A stretch of 64,000 nt of DNA from Acetobacter peroxydans (GCF_006539345.1 NZ_BJMV01000001.1:434001-498000), one strand, 5' to 3'. Shown: positions 23,993 to 34,349, counted from the stretch's first letter. Made by a program: numbers and translations. The notes: a model not told the origin generated them from the sequence alone.

Positions 23993-24775
23993 ATGACCGA
24001 CAACACTCATGCGCACTCCCCTGTTTCTGCCGACGTAATGACGGAAGAAACTGATTTCGGCTTCCGCTCCGTCAGGAAGGAAGAGAAGAAAAACCTCGTT
24101 CGTGCCGTGTTTGACAGCGTTGCTGGCAAATACGACGTGATGAACGATATCATGTCCCTCGGTATCCACCGGGTCTGGAAGCGGATTTTCGTGACCGAAC
24201 TCGGCCCGCAGCCGGGTCTGCGCCTGCTTGATCTGGCAGGTGGCACAGGTGACATCACGTTCGGCTGGCTCAAGGGCGGTGGTGGCCCGGCCATCATGAC
24301 CGACATCAACAGCAGTATGCTGTCCGTCGGACGGGACCGGGCTATCAATCAGGGGCTGGTGTCCGATCTGTCTTTCTGCGTCGTGGACGCAGAGGCCATC
24401 CCCCTGCGTGATATGTCCGTGGATCGGGTATCCATCGCGTTTGGCCTGCGTAACTGCACGGACAAGATGGCCGTTATTCGCGAAGCGCGTCGCGTGCTGC
24501 GTCCGGGCGGCCGTTTCATGTGTCTGGAATTTTCCAAGGTGCAGGTGGCGGCGCTGGCCCCCATTTACGACGCCTGGTCATTCAAGGTTCTGCCTGCCAT
24601 GGGCGGCATGGTGGCGAAGGACAGGGAAAGCTATCAGTATCTGGCCGAAAGCATCCGCATGTTCCCCGATCAGGAAACGCTGGCGAGCATGTTCCGCGAA
24701 GCCGGCCTGTCCCATGTGCGGTATCAGTCGCTTTCAGGCGGGATTGCCGCCATTCACTCAGGCTGGCGTATCTGA
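23993..24775 (+). CDS. ubiE: Ubiquinone/menaquinone biosynthesis C-methyltransferase
   Basis: UbiE C-methylates the benzoquinol ring in ubiquinone synthesis using S-adenosylmethionine. The SAM-binding motif is LLDLAGGTGD; further family blocks are FDSVAGKYDVMNDIMSLGIHR, VSIAFGLRNCTD and a C-terminal GGIAAIHSGWRI. The length is 260 residues. Acetic acid bacteria use ubiquinone as their respiratory quinone, so that pathway is the likely one. It is followed 6 bp later by coaBC. Confidence 0.96.
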   Translation: MTDNTHAHSPVSADVMTEETDFGFRSVRKEEKKNLVRAVFDSVAGKYDVMNDIMSLGIHRVWKRIFVTELGPQPGLRLLDLAGGTGDITFGWLKGGGGPAIMTDINSSMLSVGRDRAINQGLVSDLSFCVVDAEAIPLRDMSVDRVSIAFGLRNCTDKMAVIREARRVLRPGGRFMCLEFSKVQVAALAPIYDAWSFKVLPAMGGMVAKDRESYQYLAESIRMFPDQETLASMFREAGLSHVRYQSLSGGIAAIHSGWRI

Positions 24776-24781
24776 CAGGCC

Positions 24782-26026
24782 ATGGCACGGCCTGACACGC
24801 CCCGTTCCGTTCTGCTTGTCATCAGCGGCAGCATTGCCGCGTACAAGGCTCCCGAACTGATCCGGCTGCTGCAGGCCGAAGGCATACGGGTGCGCTGCGT
24901 GCTGACCAGGGGCGGCAGCCAGTTTGTTACTCCGCTTACCCTTCAGGCGCTGACAGGGGCTGTCGTGGCGCAGGATCTGTTCTCGCTGACCGAAGAGCAG
25001 GAAATGGGGCATATTGCCCTGTCCCGCTGGGCCGATCTGGTGCTGGTCTGCCCGGCATCGGCCAATCTTCTGGCTCGTATGGCGGGTGGTCTTGCGGAGG
25101 ATCTGGCCAGCACGCTGCTCCTCGCCACTGACGCGCCTGTTATGGTTGCGCCAGCTATGAATGTCAGGATGTGGGAACACCCCGCCACCCGACAGAATAT
25201 GGCGGTGCTGGCTGAGCGCGGGGTGGAAATTCTGCCGCCTGATACGGGTGAGATGGCCTGTGGCGAGTTCGGCGCAGGCCGCCTGCCCTCTCCCGCCGCT
25301 ATACGGGATGCTGTGCTGACATTTTTCCTGCGCAGGGAGCAGGAGACTGGCCCACTGGCGGGGTTGCGTGCGCTGGTAACGGCTGGACCTACGCATGAAC
25401 CACTCGACCCGGTTCGGTATCTGGCCAATCGCTCGTCAGGTCGGCAGGGTTACGCCATCGCGCAGGCTTTGGCCGAGCTGGGGGCGGATGTGACACTGGT
25501 CAGTGGCCCGGTCACGCTTGCGGCCCCGGTGGGGGTTCATCTTGTGCGATGCGAAACAGCGCAGGAAATGCAGGCGCATGTCATGCAGGCATTGCCATGC
25601 GATGTGGCGGTTTGCACCGCCGCCGTAGCAGACTGGCGACCTGAGACTGAGGCCAGTCAGAAAATTAAAAAAAACGGGGATATGCGCCCCCCTGCACTGT
25701 CTCTGGTGCCCAATCCCGATATTCTGGCGCAGCTCTGCGCCTTGGCTCCTGGGCGCCCCGGTCTGGTCATTGGCTTTGCCGCCGAAACGGAAACCGTTCA
25801 GGCCCATGCGCAGGCCAAACGTCAGCGTAAGGGCTGTGACTGGCTTGTGGCCAATGATGTCAGCCCCCAGACTGGCATTATGGGTGGTGAGCATAATGAA
25901 GTCATGTTGATCACGCCTGATGGGATGGAAACATGGCCACGCATGAGCAAGCAGGATGTTGCGGAAAAGCTGGCCGCACGGGTGGGCGGCTGGTGGCATG
26001 ATGTGCAGTCTGCCGGGTGCGGATGA
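24782..26026 (+). CDS. coaBC: Bifunctional phosphopantothenoylcysteine decarboxylase / phosphopantothenate-cysteine ligase
   Basis: CoaBC carries out two successive steps of coenzyme A synthesis. The N-terminal flavin-binding CoaC half shows GSIAAYKAPELIR, PAMNVRMWEHPAT and GEMACGEFGAGRL (active-site Cys flap). The C-terminal CoaB half starts near residue 197 with ALVTAGPTHEPLDPVRYLANRSSG and contains KIKKNG and NDVS. At 414 residues the fusion is full length. It lies between ubiE and dut on the same strand. Confidence 0.96.
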   Translation: MARPDTPRSVLLVISGSIAAYKAPELIRLLQAEGIRVRCVLTRGGSQFVTPLTLQALTGAVVAQDLFSLTEEQEMGHIALSRWADLVLVCPASANLLARMAGGLAEDLASTLLLATDAPVMVAPAMNVRMWEHPATRQNMAVLAERGVEILPPDTGEMACGEFGAGRLPSPAAIRDAVLTFFLRREQETGPLAGLRALVTAGPTHEPLDPVRYLANRSSGRQGYAIAQALAELGADVTLVSGPVTLAAPVGVHLVRCETAQEMQAHVMQALPCDVAVCTAAVADWRPETEASQKIKKNGDMRPPALSLVPNPDILAQLCALAPGRPGLVIGFAAETETVQAHAQAKRQRKGCDWLVANDVSPQTGIMGGEHNEVMLITPDGMETWPRMSKQDVAEKLAARVGGWWHDVQSAGCG

Positions 26027-26053
26027 AATTTGATTGGATAACAGGAAAAAACG

Positions 26054-26545
26054 ATGCCCCTTTCTGGCAACAGTGTGATCACCCCAGGCGGCAATGTTCA
26101 GGTGCAGGTCCAGCGCCTTGCTCATGGACACGATCTGCCGCTGCCTTCCTATGCGACATCAGGGGCGGCGGGTATGGATTTTCTGGCGGCTGTAGAGCAG
26201 CCTGTGGTGATTGAACCCGGCGCGCGCGTTCTGGTGCCCACAGGGCTGAAAATGGCCCTGCCGCCGGGTTACGAGTTACAGGTGCGCCCCCGTTCGGGGC
26301 TGGCGCTTAAGCATGGGGTTGTCCTGCCCAATGCCCCCGGCACGATTGATGAGGACTATCGGGGCGAAATTGGCATTATTGTAATGAATGCCGGCGCAGA
26401 GCCTTTTATAGTGGAACGCGGTATGCGGATTGCCCAAGGGGTGGTTGCTCCTGTCGTTCGCGCCGTCTGGAGCGAATGTGCCCGCCTTGACGAGACAACG
26501 CGGGGTGAAGGTGGGTTTGGCAGTACGGGAACGCGCACTTCATGA
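26054..26545 (+). CDS. dut: dUTP diphosphatase
   Basis: The trimeric dUTPase hydrolyses dUTP to dUMP and keeps uracil out of DNA. Its five motifs are visible in order: [42 protein letters not shown] and the C-terminal [10 protein letters not shown]. The length is 163 residues. The coaBC-dut pairing is common. The stop codon overlaps the next gene, an ABC permease, as ATGA. Confidence 0.96.
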   Translation: MPLSGNSVITPGGNVQVQVQRLAHGHDLPLPSYATSGAAGMDFLAAVEQPVVIEPGARVLVPTGLKMALPPGYELQVRPRSGLALKHGVVLPNAPGTIDEDYRGEIGIIVMNAGAEPFIVERGMRIAQGVVAPVVRAVWSECARLDETTRGEGGFGSTGTRTS

Positions 26546-28293
26546 ATGACCGGCGGCAGGGTTTTCCATCGCAACCGGAACTGTTTTCATCGCTGGCGCA
26601 GCGTTATGTAAACAGCGCGGATGTTCTGCTGCTTGTCTGTGTTGCCGCCTGCGCGATTGCAGTGGGCGCTGCCGTGCGCCATATGTTCGGGCCGCTGGCC
26701 GCCGTGACCGCCACCCCTGTGCATCTTGAGTTCAGCTACCTGCCCGGCTACGCGCTCCGCACGACGTTGCGGATGTTCGCGGCCCTGGGTGTTTCGCTGG
26801 TTTTTACCTTCTGCTACGCAACGCTGGCGGCCCGTAGCGCGCGGGCAAGGCAGGTGCTCATTCCCCTGTTGGATGTCCTGCAATCCGTGCCGATCCTCGG
26901 ATTTCTGGCGTTTACGGTTACATTTTTTCTGGCTCTTTTCCCCGGCCGTGTTCTGGGCGGAGAACTGGCTGCCATTTTTACCATTTTCACCAGTCAGGCA
27001 TGGAACATGACGCTGGGCATGTATCAGAGCCTGCGCGCGGTTCCGTCCGAGCTTGATGAAGCGGCACGCTGCTTTGGCCTGACATCATGGCAGAAATTCT
27101 GGCGGCTGGATGTGCCATGCGCCGTGCCTTCGCTGGTGTGGAATGCCATGATGTCCATGGCGGGCGGCTGGTTCATGGTCGTATATTCCGAGAGCATATC
27201 CGTAGGCAGTACGGAGGTTGTGCTGCCGGGTATCGGCTCTTACGTGGGCCGGGCGATCGACCAGAGGGACGGCGCCGCCATCGGGGCAGCAATAGCAGCG
27301 ATGATGGCGGTGATCCTGCTGTATGATCAGCTGCTGTTCCGCCCGCTGGCCGCATGGGCGACGCGTTTTAGGCTGGGAGGTGGAGATTCCGGGGTGCCTG
27401 TTGTGGAGCCGTGGTTTCTGCGGTTTTTGCGCCGCACCCTGTTGATCCACACCGTGGGCGATGCCCTGTTTCTTGCCGCCCGGAAGGTCAGCTACCTGAA
27501 AGTGGGGCGAGCCGTAGGTGTTGCCCAGTCGACCTCGCCTGCGGGGTCGGTCGCGTCCGAATGGTTGTGGCGGGGGTTTCTGGGGATGGTTTTTCTTGCC
27601 GCCCTGCTGCTTGTCGGCCGCTATGCTTACGAAACCTACGCAATGGCTGAAGTGGGACATGTCTTTGCGCTGGGTGGCATAACCATGGTGCGCGTCATGA
27701 GTATGCTAGTGCTGGCTTCGGTTATCTGGGTGCCGCTTGGTGTGTGGCTGGGGCTGAACCCGGTGCGGGCACGGCGGGCACAACTGGCCGCACAATACTG
27801 TGCGGCATTCCCGGCCAATCTGTTTTTTCCGGTCTTCGTCGTGGGGATAGTCCACTTCCACCTGATGCCCGATGTGTGGCTTACGCCGCTCATGATTCTG
27901 GGGGCGCAATGGTACATCCTGTTTAATGTCATCGCTGGCGCATCTTCCTTGCCGGGGGAACTGCTGGAAGTCTGCCGCAGCCTGAATGTGCGGGGCTGGT
28001 TCTGGTGGCGCAGGGTTCTGCTGCCCGGTATCATGCCGTATTATCTGGTTGGCGCCGTAGCAGCGGCAGGTGGTGCATGGAATGCAGCTATTGCCTCCGA
28101 AATGGCAGAATGGGGCAATGTAACGCTCGTTGCCCATGGGCTTGGAGCCTATATTGCCCAGGCGACCCTGCGCGGCGATATCAACCAGATTGGGCTTGGC
28201 ACGGTTGTCATGTGCGTGCTGGTCATGCTGCTGAACACGCTGTTCTGGCGACCGCTGTCCGATTTTGCGGCACGGCGCCTCAAACTCAACTGA
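26542..28293 (+). CDS. ABC transporter permease, duplicated NitT/TauT-type (two permease domains fused)
   Basis: This 583-residue integral membrane protein has roughly twelve hydrophobic segments and two binding-protein-dependent permease domains in tandem. Each half carries an EAA-type coupling loop: [24 protein letters not shown] in the first and a [23 protein letters not shown] counterpart in the second. This architecture matches the 'duplicated permease' anion-type transporters related to nitrate/sulfonate/taurine systems. The substrate is unknown. The start ATG overlaps the dut stop codon, so it is probably translated together with dut. The ATPase gene follows, but no binding protein is nearby. 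Confidence 0.85.
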   Translation: MNDRRQGFPSQPELFSSLAQRYVNSADVLLLVCVAACAIAVGAAVRHMFGPLAAVTATPVHLEFSYLPGYALRTTLRMFAALGVSLVFTFCYATLAARSARARQVLIPLLDVLQSVPILGFLAFTVTFFLALFPGRVLGGELAAIFTIFTSQAWNMTLGMYQSLRAVPSELDEAARCFGLTSWQKFWRLDVPCAVPSLVWNAMMSMAGGWFMVVYSESISVGSTEVVLPGIGSYVGRAIDQRDGAAIGAAIAAMMAVILLYDQLLFRPLAAWATRFRLGGGDSGVPVVEPWFLRFLRRTLLIHTVGDALFLAARKVSYLKVGRAVGVAQSTSPAGSVASEWLWRGFLGMVFLAALLLVGRYAYETYAMAEVGHVFALGGITMVRVMSMLVLASVIWVPLGVWLGLNPVRARRAQLAAQYCAAFPANLFFPVFVVGIVHFHLMPDVWLTPLMILGAQWYILFNVIAGASSLPGELLEVCRSLNVRGWFWWRRVLLPGIMPYYLVGAVAAAGGAWNAAIASEMAEWGNVTLVAHGLGAYIAQATLRGDINQIGLGTVVMCVLVMLLNTLFWRPLSDFAARRLKLN

Positions 28294-28309
28294 CCGGATC
28301 GTGCATAAC

Positions 28310-29662
28310 ATGGAGTTTCCGACCCAACCCAGCCAGGCCCTGCCAGAAGGAACGGTTCTGGCCGAAGCAAGGCATGTCAGGCAGTTTTACCATAAAGACA
28401 GCGCAGCGGATGTGCAGGTGCTGGACGATGTAAACCTGTCGTTACATGTCGGCGAAATCGTCGGACTTCTCGGACGTTCGGGCTCAGGCAAATCGACCCT
28501 TCTGCGTATTCTGGCGGGCCTGCTGCCCCCGACTTCGGGTGAGGTCTTGTGGAAGGGGCAGAAACTGAGCGCCCCCATCAACGAAATCGCGGTTGTGTTT
28601 CAGTCTTTCGCGCTGTTCCCGTGGATGACGGTTGAGGAAAACGTAGCTCTTGGGCTGGACGCCAATGGCGTGCCTGCGGCGGAGCGTGACGTGCTGGTCG
28701 AAAACGCGATTAGCCTGATTGGTCTGGGCGGTTATGAAAACGCCTGGCCGAAGGAGCTTTCAGGCGGTATGCAACAGCGCGTGGGACTAGCCCGGGCGCT
28801 GGTGGTGCGCCCTGCCCTGCTGCTGATGGATGAGCCGTTTTCGGCCCTTGATGTATTGACCGCCGAAAACCTGCGCACGGACCTGATCGAACTCTGGGCG
28901 GAAAAGAAGCTGCCGGTTCAGAGCATGTTGATTGTCACGCATAATATCGAAGAAGCGGTTCTGATGTGCGACCGGATTGTGATCGCCTCATCCAATCCGG
29001 GGCGGGTGGCGCATGTGCTGCATGTTCCTTTCGCACATCCGCGTAACCGTGAGGATACCGCTTTCCGTCAGATGGTGGACCACATCTACGCGCTGATGAC
29101 ACAGCGCGCCCCCATTGTTTCCGAGGCCAATCTGGCCAGCGGGGCGCAGGCCGTTACGCTGGCGCCGTCTTTCCGTGCGTTGGTGCCGGTGTCCATCACC
29201 ATGATGATCGGCATGATGGAGGCGCTGGCGGCCTCTCCACTGAATGGACGGGCTGATCTGCCTGTTCTGGCCGAAAAACTCCAGCTTGAACTGGATGATC
29301 TGTTTCCGCTCGGAGAATCACTTGAGCTTCTGGCTCTGGCTGAACTCGAAGACGGCGATATTCTGCTGACCAATGAAGGCGTGCATTTTGTCCTGAGCGA
29401 TCTGGAAGAACGCAAGGCGATCATGGGCCATGCGCTGCGGCATTACGTGCCCTTGGTCAAGACGATCTGCTCCACTCTGGATGAACGGCCAAGCCATGCG
29501 GTCAAGGCCGAGCGCTTCCGGGACGAACTGGAGGCGTGCATGTCGCCTGATTATGCGCGGCAGACGCTTCAGACCATTATCGGTTGGGCACGCTTTGCCG
29601 AGTTGTTCGATTATGACGAGGAAAGCGACCGCTTCTTCCTTGGAGATGAGGCGGGAGAATAA
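28310..29662 (+). CDS. ABC transporter ATP-binding protein with C-terminal AAA-associated domain
   Basis: This is the partner ATPase of the fused permease. The N-terminal half (residues 1-260) is a NitT/TauT-type ATPase: Walker A GRSGSGKST, signature LSGGMQQRVGLARAL, Walker B LLLMDEPFSALD, and a switch His in VTHN. The remaining ~180 residues are an extra domain of the kind described as 'AAA-associated C-terminal' in this subfamily; it is rich in acidic residues and presumably regulatory. The start at 28310 (MEFPTQPS) lies 17 bp after the permease stop; a start 15 codons earlier would overlap the permease. The full length is 450 residues. Confidence 0.87.
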   Translation: MEFPTQPSQALPEGTVLAEARHVRQFYHKDSAADVQVLDDVNLSLHVGEIVGLLGRSGSGKSTLLRILAGLLPPTSGEVLWKGQKLSAPINEIAVVFQSFALFPWMTVEENVALGLDANGVPAAERDVLVENAISLIGLGGYENAWPKELSGGMQQRVGLARALVVRPALLLMDEPFSALDVLTAENLRTDLIELWAEKKLPVQSMLIVTHNIEEAVLMCDRIVIASSNPGRVAHVLHVPFAHPRNREDTAFRQMVDHIYALMTQRAPIVSEANLASGAQAVTLAPSFRALVPVSITMMIGMMEALAASPLNGRADLPVLAEKLQLELDDLFPLGESLELLALAELEDGDILLTNEGVHFVLSDLEERKAIMGHALRHYVPLVKTICSTLDERPSHAVKAERFRDELEACMSPDYARQTLQTIIGWARFAELFDYDEESDRFFLGDEAGE

Positions 29663-29706
29663 TTCTCTTACTTCCTTCGTGCACTTGCGCGGGAAGTGCT
29701 GCAAGC

Positions 29707-30243
29707 TCAGCGGAACAGGGAGCCGAAGACGGTGCGGGCTTTGGCTACCTTGGGGGCAATGACCACCTGACAGTAGCCCGCCTGAGGATTGCGGGCGTAA
29801 TAGTTGTGGTGCCTGTCTTCCGCCGGCCAGAACGGAGCTGCGGGAACGATCGCGGTAACAGGCGGCCGCCCCCATAGATTGTCACGGGTTATTTCGTCCA
29901 TGACCGCGCGTGCGGTCCGTTCCTGCTCAGCCGTCTGGTAAAAAATGACAGAGCGGTACTGGGTGCCGATATCATTGCCCTGCCTGTTCAGGGTGGTGGG
30001 GTCATGCACGACGAAGAACAGGCGCAGCAGTGTTTCAAATGAAAGAACAGCGGGGTCCCATTCCAGGCGGATCACCTCGGCATGGCCCGTCTGGCCCGAG
30101 CAGACCTGTTCATAGGTTGGGTTGTCCACAACGCCACCTGCGTAGCCCGGTGTAACGCTTTTCAGCCCCTTGAGCCCCTGAAAAGAAGCTTCAAGGCACC
30201 AGAAGCATCCACCTCCCAGAACCGCCGTTTCTGTAGTCATCAT
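29707..30243 (-). CDS. msrA: Peptide methionine sulfoxide reductase A
   Basis: MsrA reduces methionine-S-sulfoxide in proteins. The catalytic Cys is in GGGCFWC (Cys13), with the conserved TGHAEVI and FFVVHDPTTLNRQGNDIGTQYRS region and a resolving Cys near the C-terminus in QAGYC. The length is 178 residues from the tandem ATG at 30243. It is convergent with the ABC ATPase gene. A small inverted repeat (GCACTT / AAGTGC, 29681-29699) lies between the two stops. Confidence 0.95.
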   Translation of the reverse strand: MMTTETAVLGGGCFWCLEASFQGLKGLKSVTPGYAGGVVDNPTYEQVCSGQTGHAEVIRLEWDPAVLSFETLLRLFFVVHDPTTLNRQGNDIGTQYRSVIFYQTAEQERTARAVMDEITRDNLWGRPPVTAIVPAAPFWPAEDRHHNYYARNPQAGYCQVVIAPKVAKARTVFGSLFR

Positions 30244-30312
30244 TCCTATTCCGTCCCACATGGAAGGGCATGGGGTTTTAACGCCATGTAGGACGGAAAG
30301 TTGTGCCTCTGC

Positions 30313-33012
30313 TCAGCCAATCCGTGCCAGAGCGGCGCGCAGGCGGATACATTCTCCCTGCTGAGCTTCGAGCCTTTCACGCATTTCCTGCACGATTTCG
30401 GGCTTGGCGCGGCTGACGAAGTTTTCATTCCCGAGTTTTTTCTCGGTTTTGGAGACTTCATCTTCAGCCTTGGCCAGATCTTTCGTCAGGCGGGCTTTTT
30501 CCACGCTCAGATCTATCAGCCCTTCAAGCGGCAGGACGAGTGTCGCCTCGTCCACGATCATCTGCGCCGCTCCGTTGGGGATTTCCCCTTCAAGCGTCGT
30601 AATCTCGGAAATACGGGCCATGCGGCGTACGGAATCAGCCCAGCGGTTAACGCGCTCCAGCGTTTCCGGGCTGGCATCCTTGAACAGGACAGGTGCCATA
30701 AGCGAAGGCGGAATGTTCATTTCCGAACGGACGGTACGGACTTCCGTAATCAGGCGGATGATATGGTCACACTCGCGCTGGGCATCCTGCGCTTCAAGCG
30801 GCTGCGCTGGCAGCGGCCACGCTGCGTTGATCAGGCTGCCTTCCTCGCCAAAACCGAAAGCGTGCCACAGCGTGTCGGTAATGAACGGCACAACAGGCTG
30901 AAGCAGGCGCAGGATCATGCCCAGCACATGGGCCGCCACCGCCCGGATTTCCGCTGCCTCTCCGGCATTGTCTGAGGTAAAGACCGGCTTGGCGAATTCG
31001 AGGAACCAGTCACAGAAGCGGTTCCAGACAAAGCGGTAGCTGGTCTGGGCGTATTCATCGAAGCGGTAGGCGGTCAGTGCGTTTGTCGCCTCAACCACGG
31101 CGGCTTCGGCTTCGGCAATAATCCAGCGGCCCAGTGGGGAACGGACTGCCTGAGGGTCGAAACCGGCCTGCGGAGCCACCCCGTTCATTTCGCAGAAGCG
31201 TGCGGCGTTCCACAGCTTGGTCATGAAGGCGCGGTAGTCCTCCACCCGCTTGCGTCCCAATTTGACATCGCGCCCGATCCCCGTAAGGGCGCAGATGGTA
31301 AAGCGCATGGCATCGGCGCCGTATTCATCGATCAGCTCAAGCGGATCAATGCCGTTGCCTTTGCTCTTGGACATTTTCTGCCCATGTTCGTCGCGCACCA
31401 GCCCATGAATAAAGACATGCCGGAAAGGAACGTCCTTCATGAAGTGCTGGCCCATCATCATCATCCGGGCCACCCAGAAGAAGATGATGTCAAAGCCTGT
31501 TACCAGTACATCTGTCGGATAGTAGCGGTTGAGTTCGGGAGTCTGCTCAGGCCAGCCCAGTGTCGAGAAAGGCCACAGGGCAGAAGAGAACCACGTGTCG
31601 AGCACGTCCTCATCCTGCCGCAGAGGCTGCGGGGCGCCGTAATGCTGCGTGGCCAGCCTCTGGGCTTCCGCTTCGTCATGCGCGACAAAGACATGCTCAT
31701 CCGGGCCGTACCAGGCCGGAATACGATGCCCCCACCAAAGCTGGCGCGAAATGCACCAGGGCTGGATATCGCGCATCCAGGCAAAAAAGGTGTTTTCCCA
31801 CTGCTTGGGCACAAATTCGGTCTTGCCGGAGGTCACGGCCTCCATGGCCGGGCCTGCCAGCTTGCCCGCATCACAGTACCACTGCGTTGTCAGGCGCGGC
31901 TCGATTACGGCGCCGCCGCGCTCGGCATGAGGCACCTGATGGCGATGCGGCTCGATTTTTTCAAGCCAACCGGTTTCTTCCAGTCTGGCCACAACGGCCT
32001 TGCGGGCTTCCTCGCGCGACAGGCCGGACAGCGAGCGGACAAAGGCTGGATCGGCCAGCCCTTCCTGCGCGCTCAGTTCCGTGTCGATCTCGTCGAGAAC
32101 AACACGGGCCTGATCGTCCAGAATGGAAAGCATGGGAAGGTTGTGGCGGCGGCCCACTTCAAAGTCGTTGAAATCGTGCGCAGGGGTAATCTTGACCGCA
32201 CCGCTACCTTTTTCGGGGTCTGAGTGTTCATCCGCCACAATGGGGATAAGACGCCCGGTCAGGGGTAGGCGCACGAACCGGCCGATCAGCGCCTTGTAGC
32301 GTTCGTCTTCAGGGTGGACAGCGACGGCCGCATCACCCAGCATGGTTTCCGGCCGGGTGGTGGCGACGGTAATGGTTACGCCGTCCAGCCCGTCCACCGG
32401 GTAGCGGATATACCACAGGTTGCCCGCCACATCCTTGCTTTCCACCTCAAGGTCGGAAATGGCGGAACGGAACACGGGGTCCCAGTTGACCAGACGGCGG
32501 TCACGATAGATCAGGCCGTCACGGAACAGGTTGACAAAAACCTCCCGCACCGAACGCGACAGGCCTTCATCCATGGTAAAGCGCTCACGCGGCCAGTCGA
32601 GGGACGCGCCGAGCCTGCGAAGCTGACGGGTAATGCCCCCGCCGGATTCTTCTTTCCATTTCCACACACGCTCGACAAAAGCCTCACGCCCCATGGCCTG
32701 CCGGGATGAGCCTTCCGCGCTGATAGCGCGTTCCACGACCATCTGCGTGGCAATGCCAGCATGGTCGGTTCCGGGCTGCCAGAGCGTGTCGAAACCCTGC
32801 ATACGCTTCCAGCGGATAAGCGTATCCTGCAGAGTCATGGTCAGAGCATGGCCCATATGCAGCGTGCCGGTCACGTTGGGCGGCGGGATCATGATGGTGA
32901 AGGGCTGCCTGTCACTGCCCGGCTGCGCCGAAAACGCCTTGCGGCTCTCCCACAGATCGTAAAGGCGTTTTTCGGTCTGAGCGGGTTCAAAGGTCTTGTT
33001 GAGCATCTTCAT
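30313..33012 (-). CDS. valS: Valyl-tRNA synthetase
   Basis: This class I synthetase charges tRNA-Val. The HIGH-type motif appears as NVTGTLHMGHAL and the KMSKS loop as KMSKSKGNG. The editing (CP1) insertion, anticodon-binding domain and C-terminal coiled-coil arm (LTKDLAKAEDEVSKTEKKLG) follow in the usual order. The length is about 899 residues from the first ATG of MKMLNKTFEP (33012); 33006 is equally plausible. Upstream frame extension of some 43 codons is not family-like. Confidence 0.95.
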   Translation of the reverse strand: MKMLNKTFEPAQTEKRLYDLWESRKAFSAQPGSDRQPFTIMIPPPNVTGTLHMGHALTMTLQDTLIRWKRMQGFDTLWQPGTDHAGIATQMVVERAISAEGSSRQAMGREAFVERVWKWKEESGGGITRQLRRLGASLDWPRERFTMDEGLSRSVREVFVNLFRDGLIYRDRRLVNWDPVFRSAISDLEVESKDVAGNLWYIRYPVDGLDGVTITVATTRPETMLGDAAVAVHPEDERYKALIGRFVRLPLTGRLIPIVADEHSDPEKGSGAVKITPAHDFNDFEVGRRHNLPMLSILDDQARVVLDEIDTELSAQEGLADPAFVRSLSGLSREEARKAVVARLEETGWLEKIEPHRHQVPHAERGGAVIEPRLTTQWYCDAGKLAGPAMEAVTSGKTEFVPKQWENTFFAWMRDIQPWCISRQLWWGHRIPAWYGPDEHVFVAHDEAEAQRLATQHYGAPQPLRQDEDVLDTWFSSALWPFSTLGWPEQTPELNRYYPTDVLVTGFDIIFFWVARMMMMGQHFMKDVPFRHVFIHGLVRDEHGQKMSKSKGNGIDPLELIDEYGADAMRFTICALTGIGRDVKLGRKRVEDYRAFMTKLWNAARFCEMNGVAPQAGFDPQAVRSPLGRWIIAEAEAAVVEATNALTAYRFDEYAQTSYRFVWNRFCDWFLEFAKPVFTSDNAGEAAEIRAVAAHVLGMILRLLQPVVPFITDTLWHAFGFGEEGSLINAAWPLPAQPLEAQDAQRECDHIIRLITEVRTVRSEMNIPPSLMAPVLFKDASPETLERVNRWADSVRRMARISEITTLEGEIPNGAAQMIVDEATLVLPLEGLIDLSVEKARLTKDLAKAEDEVSKTEKKLGNENFVSRAKPEIVQEMRERLEAQQGECIRLRAALARIG

Positions 33013-33266
33013 CCAACCATAAGCCACGTAAAAAAGGCGGCAGGCATATACTGCCCCCGCCATGCAGGACTGTCGTTCTCTCGCCGGGACATGGAGGCCA
33101 TGTCCATCCATCTGGCCTGTGGAGCGACCTGCTCCTGTCATCCATCCGGGCGTCAGGCTACGGGAACGATGGCCTGCGCCCGAACATAATGGCTGTCTTT
33201 TACCGTGAGAGAGCGCCGCTTGTCACCCTCCCATGCGGTGATTCAGGCGTACCCTTATACCCTGCG

Positions 33267-33968
33267 TTACAGGGCGAAGCTGCGGGACGGCACGAATTCA
33301 GGCAGAAGCGGGCATCTGGCCTCTGAAAGACGCGTCAGGATGAAGCCAGTGGTTCCCTCTGGTGCCGGGGTGGCTACAAACAGCTCGGACAGATCTCCTG
33401 CCTTGTGCATCAGCCCGACAACGCGGCCATCTGCCGCAAGCTGGATATGGCAGAACGCGGGCAGCGTGCTGATGGCGCCGTCAAAATAGATCAGGTCATA
33501 TGGTGCGTGACTTTCCTCCCCGAGTGACAGGGGACCACGAACCCAGTGTACAGAGGACATGGCCGAGCAGAGAGCCTGCCCTTGCTCGCTAAGGGCCGCA
33601 TTCGATTCCACGGCCGTAACCGTCAGCCCCAGAGAGGCCAGAAGGGCGGCGCTGTACCCGGTGCCTGCCCCAATAACCAGCGCGTGCTGACCGGGGAGCG
33701 GATTGGCCGCCTGCATGAGCCGGGCTGTCAGAAGCGGTTGCAGCAGCACCCTGCCCTCACCCAGCGGCAGGCTTACATCTGCATAGGCCAGTGCCTGCTG
33801 GGCTGTGGGCACGCAGTCCTGCCGGGAAAGACTCCGCATGGCTTTGAGAATGCGCGGATTGCTGATTTCCGACGGGCGGAGCTGGTCGTCCACCATCAGG
33901 TTACGCGCCTCTTCCCATTCCTGCTCGGCGGCGGCTGGGTCAATCATTATGGCGGCGGGTAACGTCAT
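33267..33968 (-). CDS. Protein-L-isoaspartate O-methyltransferase family protein
   Basis: This is a 233-residue SAM-dependent methyltransferase of the PIMT family. It begins with the family-like NLMVDDQLRP and DCVP blocks and has the SAM-binding motif ALVIGAGTGYSAALLASLG. Several positions differ from classical Pcm, for example IYFDGAIS where repair enzymes have a longer TAA-type loop, so activity on isoaspartyl residues is inferred, not shown. It is a lone gene, with 254 bp to valS downstream and tRNA-Cys upstream on the other strand. Confidence 0.8.
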   Translation of the reverse strand: MTLPAAIMIDPAAAEQEWEEARNLMVDDQLRPSEISNPRILKAMRSLSRQDCVPTAQQALAYADVSLPLGEGRVLLQPLLTARLMQAANPLPGQHALVIGAGTGYSAALLASLGLTVTAVESNAALSEQGQALCSAMSSVHWVRGPLSLGEESHAPYDLIYFDGAISTLPAFCHIQLAADGRVVGLMHKAGDLSELFVATPAPEGTTGFILTRLSEARCPLLPEFVPSRSFAL

Positions 33969-34070
33969 GGGCGGCCCCTTTAGGTTTGTGCAACTTCATC
34001 CAACCCCGACGGTCGGTATGAATCAACGTCTATGTGACATAATGACAAAAAAAACGCACGACACAACGTC

Positions 34071-34099
34071 TTGACCAATCAGGCGGAACAGTGGATAAG
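34071..34099 (+). promoter_or_regulatory. Sigma-70-type promoter for tRNA-Cys
   Basis: TTGACC (34071-34076) and GATAAG (34094-34099) are separated by exactly 17 nt and end 16 nt before the mature tRNA 5' end. The -35 matches consensus at five of six positions and the -10 at four of six. Confidence 0.6.
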
Positions 34100-34115
34100 G
34101 CACTCACTGCACCAC

Positions 34116-34189
34116 GGTCCGGTGGCAGAATGGTGATGTAGCGGACTGCAAATCCGCGTATGTGGGTTCGATTCCCGCCCGGACCTCCA
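34116..34189 (+). tRNA. tRNA-Cys (anticodon GCA)
   Basis: The acceptor stem GGTCCGG / CCGGACC (34116-34122 with 34179-34185), the anticodon arm GCGGA-CTGCAAA-TCCGC with anticodon GCA, the T-arm GTGGG-TTCGATT-CCCGC, discriminator T and an encoded CCA end (34187-34189) fold into a complete cloverleaf. Confidence 0.95.
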
Positions 34190-34349
34190 TTTCCCTTGTT
34201 CGGAAATGGTTTTACCCAGACTGGCGTAAGCGCTGGTGCATAAAATCCTTCCAGAACTCAGTATATGGCTCTGCCCTTAACAGGCGTGACGCGTCCCATT
34301 ACTCTGATTCTGTAGCATTTTTTGTGATTGCATTGCCGAATCATAAAGG

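Noticed and set aside
34091..34099. DnaA-box-like GTGGATAA upstream of tRNA-Cys
   Set aside because: It is a single near-match that coincides with the tRNA promoter -10 region; isolated matches are expected by chance.
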